Shown here: positions 8,460 to 16,698 of the stretch, piece after piece | How positions within the stretch are numbered: position 1 is the first letter of the stretch | Layout of the letters: every line of letters starts with the position of its first letter | Origin: Pseudoclavibacter sp. RFBB5 | GTDB taxonomy: Bacteria > Actinomycetota > Actinomycetes > Actinomycetales > Microbacteriaceae | DNA length: 64,000 nt | Assembly (NCBI RefSeq): GCF_002931555.1 | Contig: NZ_PSTZ01000011.1 | Location: 186,001-250,000 of the forward strand | Direction: 5' to 3' | The notes under the pieces: generated by a model | What the model saw: only the letters and a program-made list of their open reading frames with translations | Databases searched by the model: none | What the model was told of the DNA's origin: nothing | Translations under genes and position numbers: made by a program

Positions 8460-9380
8460 ATGCCAAACGACGAGATCTCGACGCTAGCAACCCTCTCCAC
8501 GGAGGCGCGAAACCCACGAACACTGGACCTCGACACCCTCGGCACCGAGCAGATCCTCCGCCTCATGAACGATGAGGATGCGACGGTCGCCGGGGCTGTT
8601 CGCTCGGCGCTCCCCACCATCGCCCGCGCTGCGGACCGCATCGCGGAAGCCAGGCGCGCGGGTGGCCGACTGATCTACCTCGGCGCTGGGACGAGCGGCC
8701 GCCTCGGGCTCCTGGATGCCGTCGAATGCCCGCCGACCTTCGGTACCGCGCCGGAAGACGTCCTCGGGGTGATGGCTGGTGGCGAGCGAGCGTTCGTCCG
8801 CGCCGTCGAGGGCGCCGAGGATGATCCGGAGCTCGCGGCCCGCGAGCTGGACGCTGTTGGCCTGCAGGCGAGCGACGTCGTCGTCGGGCTGGCGGCGAGC
8901 GGACGCACCCCGTACGTCATCGGTGGCCTCAGGGCCGCTCGACAGCGCGGCGCCGCCACCATCTCGATCGCCTGCAACGCGAACGCACCGATCAGCGCGG
9001 AGGCCGACATCGCCATCGAGGTCGTGACCGGCCCGGAGGTTCTGACCGGATCCACACGCCTCAAGGCTGGCACCGCCCAGAAGCTCGTCTGCAACATGCT
9101 CACGACGGCGAGCATGGTTCGCGGCGGCAAGGCATACAGCAACCTCATGGTCGACGTGCGCCCCTCGAACGCGAAGCTCGTCGACCGTGCGCAGCGCATC
9201 GTCGCCGAGGCCACCGGGGCCGCACGCCCTGACGCCGACGCGGCGCTCGCCTCGGCGGGCGATCACGCGAAGACCGCCGTGGTCATGCTGCTCGCGGACT
9301 GCGACGCAGAACAGGCCGCCGCCCTCTTGCGTGAGACCGACGGCAACGTGCGCCGCGCCGTCGATCTCGCCGCGGTCTGA
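8460..9380 (+). CDS. murQ: N-acetylmuramic acid 6-phosphate etherase
   Basis: A 306-residue enzyme, the normal length for MurQ. It cleaves the D-lactyl ether of MurNAc-6-phosphate to give GlcNAc-6-phosphate and lactate in the cytosol, the first dedicated step of cell-wall sugar recycling. The sequence shows the family signature: L-I-Y-L-G-A-G-T-S-G-R-L-G near residue 65, followed by D-A-V-E-C-P-P-T-F with the catalytic Glu, and V-G-L-A-A-S-G-R-T-P-Y. The C-terminus has the small helical domain typical of the family. It is divergent from murR across a 118-bp gap that must hold both promoters. Confidence 0.95.
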   Translation: MPNDEISTLATLSTEARNPRTLDLDTLGTEQILRLMNDEDATVAGAVRSALPTIARAADRIAEARRAGGRLIYLGAGTSGRLGLLDAVECPPTFGTAPEDVLGVMAGGERAFVRAVEGAEDDPELAARELDAVGLQASDVVVGLAASGRTPYVIGGLRAARQRGAATISIACNANAPISAEADIAIEVVTGPEVLTGSTRLKAGTAQKLVCNMLTTASMVRGGKAYSNLMVDVRPSNAKLVDRAQRIVAEATGAARPDADAALASAGDHAKTAVVMLLADCDAEQAAALLRETDGNVRRAVDLAAV

Positions 9381-9392
9381 TCCGGTGCCACC

Positions 9393-10226
9393 TCAGTCGG
9401 CTGTGAGCCCGACGAGCTCAGCGCTGCGCTTCCACAGGCCCTCGATGAGGTCCTCGTCGAAGATCTGCGGGTTCACGTTCGTCGCGTGGTGGCGTTCGTC
9501 GTAGTACTCGCCCGCCTGCCAGGTGACGCCCGGCTTGCCGGCGATGAACCACTCCAGCGTCTCGCCACCCTTCGCGGCACTGATGGTGAAGAGCTTCGCG
9601 AGCGGCGTGCGGTAGAGCAGCCGCATGAGGCTCGTCGAATCGGAGGAGAAGTTCGTGCCGACGACCCCGGGGTGGAACGCGACGCTCGCGACGGGCCGCC
9701 CCGCGAGTCCACGGTGCAGCCCTTTCGTGAAGAGGATGTTGGCGAGCTTCGCGTCGCCGTAGGCCTTGTTGGCGCTGAAGCGGGCGTCGTTGTTCAGGTC
9801 GTCGAGATCGATGCGACCCATGAGGCGTGCCGCGATGCTCGCCGTGTTGATGACCACCCCGACCTGGACCTCCTCCAGCAGGAGGTTCGTGAGCAGGAAC
9901 GGTGCGAGGTGGTTGACCTGCAGTGTCAGCTCGTTGCCGTCGACGGTTCGTGTCGTGTCGCCGAAGATCCCGCCCGCGTTGTTCGCGAGCACGTCGATCG
10001 GGCCGACCTTGGCGACGAGCGACGCCGCGAGTTCGCGCACCTCGCTCAGGCGTGAGAAGTCGGCGACAAACGACTCGGCGCCGATCTCGCTCGCAACCGC
10101 AGCCGTCTTGGCGGCGTTGCGTCCGACGACGACAACCCGCCACCCCTTGGCCGCAAGCGACCGCGCGGCCGCGGCCCCGATTCCGTCCGAGCCGCCCGTG
10201 ATGACGACCGTCTTCGCCTCAGCCAC
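9393..10226 (-). CDS. Short-chain dehydrogenase/reductase
   Basis: A 277-residue SDR-family NAD(P)-dependent oxidoreductase. It has the cofactor motif T-G-G-S-D-G-I-G at residues 10-17, N-N-A-G-G at about 88-92, and a Y-G-D-A-K catalytic Tyr/Lys pair. The usual Ser is replaced in context by N-T-A-S-I. Length and C-terminus resemble the retinol-dehydrogenase/WW-oxidoreductase-like SDRs common in actinobacteria; the substrate is unknown. Its ATG at 10226 lies eight bases inside the preceding TetR gene, so the two are translationally coupled and the regulator probably controls it. Confidence 0.85.
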   Translation of the reverse strand: MAEAKTVVITGGSDGIGAAAARSLAAKGWRVVVVGRNAAKTAAVASEIGAESFVADFSRLSEVRELAASLVAKVGPIDVLANNAGGIFGDTTRTVDGNELTLQVNHLAPFLLTNLLLEEVQVGVVINTASIAARLMGRIDLDDLNNDARFSANKAYGDAKLANILFTKGLHRGLAGRPVASVAFHPGVVGTNFSSDSTSLMRLLYRTPLAKLFTISAAKGGETLEWFIAGKPGVTWQAGEYYDERHHATNVNPQIFDEDLIEGLWKRSAELVGLTAD

Positions 10227-10872
10227 GAGCGTTCGCCGCCAGGACGTCCTCGAGGCGAGCGATGATCGCCTCGAGGCCGAAGTCGAACGCGAGCTCGAGG
10301 CGGCGCGACGGCTCGAGCGACCGCGTCACGCCGTGGAGCACCGGATGCATGTCGGCGTCGGCCGACCAAGGGATGGGTGGCGAGGCCGCATCCACCACTC
10401 TCCCGAACGTGAGCCCCTCAAGCACGGCGATCGCGACGAGCGCCTGCTCGTCGGTGAATCCCACCGAGCGGAACGTGATCGCGATCGCTTCGTACACCTC
10501 GAGCGTCTGCTCGTCGCTGACCGGCTCCTGCACCATGATCGGCAGGGCGAGCGGATGCTTCGCGAGGGCTCGCGTGTAGTCCTTCGACCACCGGCGCACC
10601 TGGTCCTGCCAGCTCATGGCCGCCAGGGCCGCGAGGTCCTCGTCGGTGGCGTCCTCGAGCCCGATCGCCAGCGACAGCTCCGTGCTGATGAGCGCCCGGA
10701 TGCCGTTCACGATGCCAGCTCGCCCATGCACGTGGTGGTACATCGACGACGCGCTCACCCCGAGTTCCTTCGCGAGCACCGGAATGGAGAAGTCACCCTT
10801 GCGATCGATCTGCTCCAGCGCGGCCAGACAGATTTTCTCGGGAGACAGGATCGGAATTCTCGGACGTGCCAT
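10219..10872 (-). CDS. TetR-family regulator (TetR_C-type ligand domain)
   Basis: A 217-residue repressor. Residues 10-55 form the DNA-binding domain, with A-K-E-L-G-V-S-A-S-S-M-Y-H-H-V. The C-terminal part, with its W-x-D-Q-V-R-R-W and H-P-L-A-L-P motifs, resembles the ligand domain of classical TetR (TetR_C). It overlaps the SDR gene by eight bases and follows the alcohol dehydrogenase stop by 50 bases, so all may share a transcript. Ligand and targets are unknown. Confidence 0.85.
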   Translation of the reverse strand: MARPRIPILSPEKICLAALEQIDRKGDFSIPVLAKELGVSASSMYHHVHGRAGIVNGIRALISTELSLAIGLEDATDEDLAALAAMSWQDQVRRWSKDYTRALAKHPLALPIMVQEPVSDEQTLEVYEAIAITFRSVGFTDEQALVAIAVLEGLTFGRVVDAASPPIPWSADADMHPVLHGVTRSLEPSRRLELAFDFGLEAIIARLEDVLAANARG

Positions 10873-10921
10873 GATCAGACTCCCTCGTTCTCAGCGCACG
10901 ACATCTGCGCGAGCGTTCATC

Positions 10922-12013
10922 TCAGAAGACTATGACGCTTCGCGCTCGCTCGCCTCTCCGCATGGCGTCGAACGCCTCGTTGACCTCGCTAAGCTGGATG
11001 CGTTCGCTGATGAGCTTGTCGACGGGGAGTCGCCCTGCGAGGTAGAGCGCGGCGAGCTTCGGGAAGTCGCGTCCCGGCACGGTCGAGCCATAGTTGGTGC
11101 CGATGAGGCGCTTGCCGGTCTCTGCGAGGGCGAGCGCGTCGAACGACACGGGCGCATCCGCTGGCGGGAGGCCGACGATGACGGCGGTGCCACCCGGCGC
11201 GATGAGGCTCGGCAGCGATTCGATGGTCTGCACGCGGCCGATGGCCTCGAACGCGTACTCGGCACCACCGCCGGTGATCTCCGCCACCTGGGCCGCGAGG
11301 TCGGGGCCGGGAACGATCGTGTGGGTGGCGCCGAGCTCGCGCGCGGCGGCGAGCTTGTCCTCGTTGAGGTCGATCGCGATGATCGGGTTCGCGCCCACGA
11401 GCTGCAGCCCCATGATGATGCTGAGTCCGACACCGCCGGCGCCGACGACCACCGCCGACTCCCCCGCGTCGACCTCGGCGTCGTTGACGACGGTGCCGAC
11501 GCCCGTCGCGATCGAGCAGCCGATGAGGCTGGCCACGTCGTACGGCACCTCCTTCGGCACCTTGATGGCGGCCGACTCGGGGACCACCGCGTATTCGCTC
11601 ATGGTGCCCGCGGTGAGGTACGGGTACACCGGCTCTCCGTCGAGGGCGAGCGGGGTCGTGCCATCCGGCAGCAGGCATTCCTCGCTGCGGCTGCCCGTGC
11701 ACACGTAGGCACGTCCGCTGAGGCAGGCCGTGCAGCGACGGCACGGGTAGAACCAGCTGAGGATGACGTGGTCTCCGGGTTCGACGTCGATGACGCCCTC
11801 ACCGATGGCGACGACCTCGCCGGCACCTTCGTGGCCCATGACGGTGGGCGACGGCAGCTGCCAGTCGCCGTCGAGCACGTGCCGGTCGGAGCCGCACACG
11901 CCGGAGGCGCCGAGCTTCACGAGCACGGTCCCTGGTCCTGGTTCAGCGACCTCGATTTCGCGGATCTGGAGCTCGCTGCTTCCCTCGAAGTGAACTGCCG
12001 CCTGTGCGCGCAT
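10922..12013 (-). CDS. Zinc-dependent alcohol dehydrogenase
   Basis: A 363-residue medium-chain dehydrogenase. Catalytic zinc ligands are visible as G-V-C-G-S-D and G-H-E-G-A-G. The structural zinc loop has four Cys (P-C-R-R-C-T-A-C-L-S-G-R-A-Y-V-C), and the NAD motif is G-A-G-G-V-G. It belongs with the class III/AdhD-like enzymes used on nitrosothiol- or mycothiol-type adducts or on simple alcohols and aldehydes; substrate not assignable. ATG 12013 is two bases after the NCS1 permease stop, so the two genes form one operon and the permease's solute may be upstream of this enzyme's substrate. Confidence 0.88.
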   Translation of the reverse strand: MRAQAAVHFEGSSELQIREIEVAEPGPGTVLVKLGASGVCGSDRHVLDGDWQLPSPTVMGHEGAGEVVAIGEGVIDVEPGDHVILSWFYPCRRCTACLSGRAYVCTGSRSEECLLPDGTTPLALDGEPVYPYLTAGTMSEYAVVPESAAIKVPKEVPYDVASLIGCSIATGVGTVVNDAEVDAGESAVVVGAGGVGLSIIMGLQLVGANPIIAIDLNEDKLAAARELGATHTIVPGPDLAAQVAEITGGGAEYAFEAIGRVQTIESLPSLIAPGGTAVIVGLPPADAPVSFDALALAETGKRLIGTNYGSTVPGRDFPKLAALYLAGRLPVDKLISERIQLSEVNEAFDAMRRGERARSVIVF

Positions 12014-12015
12014 GG

Positions 12016-13518
12016 TCAGACCCCTTTCCGGGTGGTCGTGTGGTGTGTGGTCGTGGTCGCCGTGTCCGTGAAGGCCCCGACGCCGCGGCGTCGGTAGAGG
12101 AGCTGGGCGAGCAGCAGGTAGACGCCGCCCGAGAGCACGGTGGCGGGCGCGGATGCGGTGAGCAGCAGGAAGAGCGGGTGCGTCTCGAGGGTCACCGGGT
12201 TGTAGATCCACAGGTAGAAGGCGGCACCGACGACGACGGAGGCGATGCCGGCCCAGTTCACGCCTCCCGTGAAGTGGTAGACGCTCTCGCCGCGGAGCTT
12301 GTAGAGGTCTGGCAGGCGCACCCACTGGCGTCGGAGCACGAAGTAGTCGGCGAGGATCGCGCCGCACATGGCGGCGAGGAAGGCGCCGGAGATCGTGACG
12401 AAGACCATGAACTGCTGGTACATGAAGTCGGGGAAGAACGTGAGGATCGCGGGCAGTACGAAGAAGGCCCCGCACAGGAGCGGCCAGGGCACGCGCCCGA
12501 GGAGGTTGCCGCTCGCCTGCCGGATGGCGAGCACCGTCGAGTAGACGATCGACGACATGCTCGTGATGTTGGCGAAGGAGATGAACAGCAGCATGAACGC
12601 GCCGAGGATCGGGCCGCCGAGTGGCAGCATCCAGACCGTTGGGTCGGAGTCGCCGAGCGTGAGCGCCGCCGCCATGCCGACGATCTGCGCGACGAGCGTG
12701 CCGACGATGAGGCCGGTGAACGCGGGCCAGAGGGCGGCCTTCGGGGAGCGGGTCATGCGCGCCATAGACCCCATGACGGGGTACCAGGAGAAGCCGACCG
12801 CGACGTTGAACTCGACGGCGAGCATGAAGTTGAGCTGCGACTCCTCGAACGGCGCGAGCGGTTCGGCGGCGAACAGCGCCTCCCACGAGGTGTTCGCGAC
12901 GAGGAAGAAGAGCATGAAGACGGTGACGAGCACGAGGCCGGGTGCGACGAAGCGGTTGAGCTTGCCGATCGTGACGGGGCCGCGCGAGAGGATGAGCCAG
13001 GCGATGAGGATCGCGACGAGGCCCACCGCGGTGACGAGGAAGCTGCCTGAGCCGAAGTCGGTGCCTGCCGCCCCGTTGGCGACCTGCGTGACGGCGCGGC
13101 CGACCATGATCGCGAGCAGCGACGACCAGCCCATCTCGGTGACGAGGATGACGGTGAAGACCAGCACCCCGACTCCGATGAGCCCGAAGACGGGTCGGAG
13201 GATGGTGTACTGCTCGACCCCGAAGCGGGCGCTCGCTGCCGTCGCGGCCGGCACCATGATGCCGAGGCCGATGGCGTTGCCGATGACCATCGCGGCGATG
13301 CCGTCCTGGAATCCGACGAGTAGCGCCGTCGAGCCGCCGACCAGGAACGCCCACGTGGCGATCGCGAGGCTCAGGTTGACCCAGCTGTAGTCCCAGCCCG
13401 ACCAGATGCGTTCCTTCTTGAGGAGCGGCAGCGAGCCGAAGGTCGCGGCCTGGTCGAGTTCGGCGGATGCTCCCTCGAGCTTCCCCTCGACGCCTTCGCG
13501 CTTGGCGGCCCCGCTCAC
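12016..13518 (-). CDS. NCS1-family nucleobase/heterocycle permease
   Basis: A 500-residue transporter with about twelve membrane segments. The N-terminus has the I-W-S-G-W-D-Y-S-W-V-N-L-S element characteristic of nucleobase:cation symporter-1 proteins (cytosine, uracil, allantoin, hydantoin). It overlaps the 57-aa membrane protein upstream by four bases (ATGA) and is followed two bases later by the alcohol dehydrogenase. A divergent nitrilase-family amidohydrolase shares the promoter region. Together these suggest import and breakdown of a nitrogen-containing heterocycle or amide. That pathway is inference; the exact substrate is not visible. Confidence 0.85.
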   Translation of the reverse strand: MSGAAKREGVEGKLEGASAELDQAATFGSLPLLKKERIWSGWDYSWVNLSLAIATWAFLVGGSTALLVGFQDGIAAMVIGNAIGLGIMVPAATAASARFGVEQYTILRPVFGLIGVGVLVFTVILVTEMGWSSLLAIMVGRAVTQVANGAAGTDFGSGSFLVTAVGLVAILIAWLILSRGPVTIGKLNRFVAPGLVLVTVFMLFFLVANTSWEALFAAEPLAPFEESQLNFMLAVEFNVAVGFSWYPVMGSMARMTRSPKAALWPAFTGLIVGTLVAQIVGMAAALTLGDSDPTVWMLPLGGPILGAFMLLFISFANITSMSSIVYSTVLAIRQASGNLLGRVPWPLLCGAFFVLPAILTFFPDFMYQQFMVFVTISGAFLAAMCGAILADYFVLRRQWVRLPDLYKLRGESVYHFTGGVNWAGIASVVVGAAFYLWIYNPVTLETHPLFLLLTASAPATVLSGGVYLLLAQLLYRRRGVGAFTDTATTTTHHTTTRKGV

Positions 13519-13688
13519 AGGATCACCACGAGCGCACCGACGGCCACGAGGGCGACGCAGGTCAGGGCGAAGAGTCCGATGTCGCGACCGCTCAGGGGGT
13601 CGTGTGCGACGTCACCTGCTTCAGCGCTCGCGATAGTGTCGAGTCGTCTCTTGAGATCGGCCGTGATCTCCAGGTCGCGCATGTCCAT
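13515..13688 (-). CDS. Small single-pass membrane protein coupled to the NCS1 permease
   Basis: A 57-residue protein beginning M-D-M-R-D-L-E-I-T, with an acidic/polar first half and one hydrophobic segment at the C-terminus. The start at 13688 has an AGGAC element upstream; an inner ATG at 13682 is possible. Its stop overlaps the start of the NCS1 permease (13515-13518), so both are made together. Size, topology and coupling suggest an accessory subunit of the permease, but I know of no demonstrated case for this family. Confidence 0.6.
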   Translation of the reverse strand: MDMRDLEITADLKRRLDTIASAEAGDVAHDPLSGRDIGLFALTCVALVAVGALVVIL

Positions 13689-13721
13689 TGGGGGTCCTGC
13701 TCTCGTCGTCGAAACCAGATC

Positions 13722-13740
13722 AACCGAATTACTTTCGGTT
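13722..13740. promoter_or_regulatory. 19-bp palindromic operator between divergent genes
   Basis: AACCGAA-TTACT-TTCGGTT is a perfect 7-bp inverted repeat with a 5-bp centre. It lies in the 104-bp gap between the permease operon (minus strand, starting 13688) and the nitrilase gene (plus strand, starting 13793). It is a good candidate for the binding site of the regulator controlling both directions. The TetR gene at 10219-10872 is the nearest regulator, but assigning it to this site is a guess. Confidence 0.65.
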
Positions 13741-13792
13741 TCGGCTATCTTCAGCGGTGTCCCCCACCGTGTCAAGAGCTATTCTCGGGGAC

Positions 13793-14677
13793 ATGACGTC
13801 GACACCCGCCAGGGTGAGACTCGACGGGCACCGAGACGATGTGAGGCTGGCGATGGCGCTGATTTCCGTACTGCAGGCACAGGGCGCCGTCGGCGCGATC
13901 GACGACAACCTCAAGGTGCTGCGCTCCTTCGCGGAGCGGGCCGCCGGAGACGGCACCGACATCCTCGTCACCCCGGAGCTCTTCGCCACCGGGTACGCGC
14001 CCGCGAAGGTCGCCGCCGAAGACGGCTCGGCCATCCGCGAGCGGATCGCGCAGATCGCCGCCGACCTGCGGATCGCGATCGTCGCATCCACCGTCGAGCA
14101 CACGGTCGAGCGCTCTGCCGGGTTCGCCGCGAGCGCGACCACCGAACGCCGCTTCATCTCGGCGTCGCTGTTCGGCAGCGACGGGAACGAGCTCACCCGC
14201 TACCGCAAGTCGAACCTCTTCGGCGGCGAGGAGCAGGAGGTCTTCGACCTCGGGGATGCGCCCGCCGAGGTCGTCGAGCTCGCCGGCCTGAGGGTCGCAC
14301 TCGCCATCTGCTACGACATCGAGTTCCCCGAGATCGCGCGCCGCGCGGCCGTCGCGGGCGCCGAGGCGCTGCTCATCCCGACAGCCGTCCCCTCGACGGG
14401 CGACGTCGAGGGCGGACAGCCGGGCCACTCCTACAACGCCGAGGTCATCTCGACCCACATGGTGCCGGTCCGCGCCCTCGAGAACGGGCTCTACATCGCC
14501 TACGCGAACCACTCGGGCCCCGGATTCACGGGACTCAGCACCATCGCGAGCCCCTACGGCAACACGCTCGCCATGGCCGGCCGCGACGGGACGGAGCTGC
14601 TGAGCGCCCAGTTCCTGTCATCTGAGGTTGCGAAGGCCCGCGAGGTCAACACGTACCTGAAGGACCTGCGCCCGTAA
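13793..14677 (+). CDS. Nitrilase-superfamily carbon-nitrogen hydrolase
   Basis: A 294-residue amidohydrolase of the nitrilase superfamily. The catalytic triad is visible: Glu in T-P-E-L-F, Lys in R-Y-R-K-S-N-L-F, and Cys in I-C-Y-D-I-E-F-P-E. The G-Y and Y-A-N-H-S-G segments are also typical of the branch that contains R-amidases and aliphatic amidases. ATG 13793 is preceded by CGGGGA and, seven bases upstream, a TATTCT hexamer. It is divergent from the NCS1 permease operon, and the shared palindrome suggests joint control. It probably hydrolyses an amide or nitrile brought in by that permease; the substrate is inference. Confidence 0.85.
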   Translation: MTSTPARVRLDGHRDDVRLAMALISVLQAQGAVGAIDDNLKVLRSFAERAAGDGTDILVTPELFATGYAPAKVAAEDGSAIRERIAQIAADLRIAIVASTVEHTVERSAGFAASATTERRFISASLFGSDGNELTRYRKSNLFGGEEQEVFDLGDAPAEVVELAGLRVALAICYDIEFPEIARRAAVAGAEALLIPTAVPSTGDVEGGQPGHSYNAEVISTHMVPVRALENGLYIAYANHSGPGFTGLSTIASPYGNTLAMAGRDGTELLSAQFLSSEVAKAREVNTYLKDLRP

Positions 14678-14710
14678 GGCTGGCTCCAGGCGACGCCCGC
14701 CTCCGCGCAA

Positions 14711-14769
14711 TCGCTGCCAGTCGAGTGGCCCCTCTGGAGCGCCCAGAACGGCACTATGGCTGGCAGCGA
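14711..14769. terminator. Convergent-gene inverted repeat, possible terminator
   Basis: TCGCTGCCAG (14711-14720) and CTGGCAGCGA (14760-14769) are perfect 10-bp arms around a 39-bp loop. The dyad lies between the convergent nitrilase and the 86-aa membrane-protein gene. There is no T-run, so it may be a bidirectional structure or an intergenic palindromic repeat rather than a classical intrinsic terminator. Confidence 0.45.
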
Positions 14770-14790
14770 TGAGCAGTCGCTGCCCTCCGC

Positions 14791-15051
14791 TCAGAAGCCG
14801 CGCGGGGGTTCCATCGCCCCGGAGGACGGCTCGTCTCGCGGTGTTCCCTCGCGTGCGGTCTTGCGGGCCCCCATCTCTCGGCCGAGCTGTCGCCCACCGA
14901 TGGCGACGAACACGAGCCCGACGGCCAGCGACGCGATGCGGACCCAGACCGGAACGTCCGTGGCGAAGGCCGGGGCCGCGAAGATGAAGGTCGCCGCGAC
15001 GAAGTACCAGACGGCGACCTGCTGGGGAGCGGCTTCCTGTTCGGGCTTCAT
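14791..15051 (-). CDS. Hypothetical two-segment membrane protein
   Basis: An 86-residue protein starting at ATG 15051 with M-K-P-E-Q-E-A-A. It has two hydrophobic segments, about residues 12-28 and 34-54, followed by a basic Q-L-G-R-E-M-G-A-R-K tail. Both ends are likely cytoplasmic. The family is not recognised. It is transcribed alone, convergent with the nitrilase. Confidence 0.6.
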   Translation of the reverse strand: MKPEQEAAPQQVAVWYFVAATFIFAAPAFATDVPVWVRIASLAVGLVFVAIGGRQLGREMGARKTAREGTPRDEPSSGAMEPPRGF

Positions 15052-15203
15052 GCCATCGACCCTACGGGCGGTAACTGGATGCGGCGTCGGCGCTGCGAAC
15101 GCCGGACACCGGCACCGGCCTGGTCGCCGTGGCTCAATGCTCGGCAGGGCGCTCGACACCCGCCACTCGGCACCGGGTCAGGCGCGGCGCGTTAGCATCT
15201 GGC

Positions 15204-16184
15204 ATGCTTCAGCGAACCCTCGGTCGTACTGGCCGCCCTGTGTCCATCGTCGGTCTCGGCACCTGGCAGCTCGGTGCCGACTGGGGTGACGTCGACGAGC
15301 GAGCCGCCCTGGAGGTGCTCGGCACCGCCGTCGAGCGCGGCGTCACGTTCTTCGACACCGCCGACGTCTACGGCGACGGCCGCAGCGAGTCGCTGATCGG
15401 CACGTTCCGGCGCGAGAACCCCGACGTGGACGTGTTCGTCGCCACGAAGATGGGGCGGCGAGGCCCGCAGGATCCTGCCGAGTTCACGCTCGACAACTTC
15501 AGAGCCTGGACGGACCGCTCGCGCACGAACCTGGGCGTCGACACGCTCGACCTGGTGCAGCTGCACTGCCCGCCGACGCCCGTGTTCTCCAACGACGCCG
15601 TGTACGACGCGCTCGACACCCTCGTCGACGAGGGCTCCATCGCCGCCTACGGCGTCAGCGTCGAGACGGCCGACGAGGCGCTCGCTGCGATCGCCCGGCC
15701 GGGAACGGCCTCGGTGCAGATCATCCTCAACGCGTTCCGCCTGAAGCCGCTCGATCGCGTGCTGCCGGCGGCGCGCGAAGCCGGCGTCGGCATCATCGCG
15801 CGCGTGCCCTTGGCCTCCGGCCTCCTGAGCGGTAAGTACACGAAGGACACGACCTTCGCGGCCGACGACCACCGCACCTACAACCGCGACGGCAGCGCGT
15901 TCGATGTCGGGGAGACCTTCTCGGGCGTCGACTTCGCCACCGGCGTGGAAGCCGCCCGCGCGTTCGCGGCAGCCCTCCCCGAGGGTGTCACGCCGGCTGC
16001 GGCCGCCATCGCCTGGGTCGCGGCTCAGGACGGCGTGACGAGCGTGATCCCCGGCGCGCGCAACCCTGCACAGGTGGAGTCGAACACCTCCGCCGCGTCG
16101 CTGGAGCTTCCGGCCGGCCTCGACGCCAAGGTGCACGAGATCTACGATCGCTACTTCCGCGCGACGGTCCACAACCGCTGGTGA
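15204..16184 (+). CDS. Aldo/keto reductase
   Basis: A 326-residue NADPH-dependent aldo/keto reductase. It opens with the family pattern R-T-L-G-R-T-G and has D-T-A-D-V-Y-G-D-G-R-S-E with the catalytic Asp and Tyr. It continues with V-A-T-K-M-G carrying the Lys, L-V-Q-L-H-C with the His, and a C-terminal V-I-P-G-A-R-N-P-A-Q cofactor loop. The strand order fits the AKR general-stress/Gfo-like branch; the substrate is unknown. ATG 15204 has TAGCAT five bases upstream, so the transcript is probably leaderless. The earlier in-frame start at 15129 would add 25 low-complexity residues and is rejected. Confidence 0.9.
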   Translation: MLQRTLGRTGRPVSIVGLGTWQLGADWGDVDERAALEVLGTAVERGVTFFDTADVYGDGRSESLIGTFRRENPDVDVFVATKMGRRGPQDPAEFTLDNFRAWTDRSRTNLGVDTLDLVQLHCPPTPVFSNDAVYDALDTLVDEGSIAAYGVSVETADEALAAIARPGTASVQIILNAFRLKPLDRVLPAAREAGVGIIARVPLASGLLSGKYTKDTTFAADDHRTYNRDGSAFDVGETFSGVDFATGVEAARAFAAALPEGVTPAAAAIAWVAAQDGVTSVIPGARNPAQVESNTSAASLELPAGLDAKVHEIYDRYFRATVHNRW

Positions 16185-16190
16185 GCTTGC

Positions 16191-16216
16191 GTCCGCGGAG
16201 CGCAAGCTCCGCGGAC
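16191..16216. terminator. Strong hairpin between convergent genes
   Basis: GTCCGCGGAGC, a GCAA loop, and GCTCCGCGGAC form a perfect 11-bp stem with a GNRA-type tetraloop, seven bases after the aldo/keto reductase stop and 22 before the end of the convergent zur gene. No U-tract follows, as is common in high-GC actinobacteria. It can serve both directions. Confidence 0.75.
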
Positions 16217-16238
16217 GTCTCGACGTCACATCGGCGAG

Positions 16239-16697
16239 TTACGCGGACGCCTCCGCGAGCGCCGTGCACCTCGGGCAGAGGCCGAAGATGTCGACGACGT
16301 GCCTCGCCTGCGTGTAGCCGTGCTCCGCGGCGACGCTCGCGGCCCACTGCTCGACGGGGTCGGCCGTGATCTCGACGGCCGCACCGCAGTTGCGGCAGAT
16401 GAGGTGGTGGTGGTGCTCGCCCATCTCGCAGGCGCGGTAGACCACCTCACCCTCGGCGTTCTGCAGCGAGTCTGCCTCTTCGCTCTCGCTGAGCGCACCG
16501 AGCGTGCGGTACACGGTGGCGAGTCCAATGCGCTCCCCCGCGGCCGACAGCCGCTGGTGCAGCACCTGCGCGCTCACGAACTCCGACGATTCGGCCAGGG
16601 CTCGGCGCACGGCCTCCCGCTGTCGGGTGTTCCGCTTGACGGGGGCCGCGGGAGCCTCGGCGGTGGTGCCGCTCTCCTCGTTCGTCTCGTCGCTCAT
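16239..16697 (-). CDS. zur: Fur-family zinc uptake regulator Zur
   Basis: A 152-residue Fur-family repressor. The winged helix lies at about residues 25-90, with V-Y-R-T-L in the recognition region. It is followed by the metal-binding H-H-H-H cluster (G-E-H-H-H-H-L), C-R-N-C-G and C-P-R-C structural zinc pairs. It is the last gene of a five-gene operon encoding a zinc ABC importer, beginning one base after the second permease's stop. This makes zinc-responsive repression (Zur) far more likely than iron (Fur). A Zur-box-like dyad lies in the promoter ahead of the operon's first gene, giving negative feedback. Confidence 0.9.
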   Translation of the reverse strand: MSDETNEESGTTAEAPAAPVKRNTRQREAVRRALAESSEFVSAQVLHQRLSAAGERIGLATVYRTLGALSESEEADSLQNAEGEVVYRACEMGEHHHHLICRNCGAAVEITADPVEQWAASVAAEHGYTQARHVVDIFGLCPRCTALAEASA

Positions 16698-16698
16698 G

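Noticed and set aside
14711-14769. Third copy of the palindromic element at 20.5 kb
   Set aside because: Similar overall length (59 bp) but the arm sequences are unrelated.
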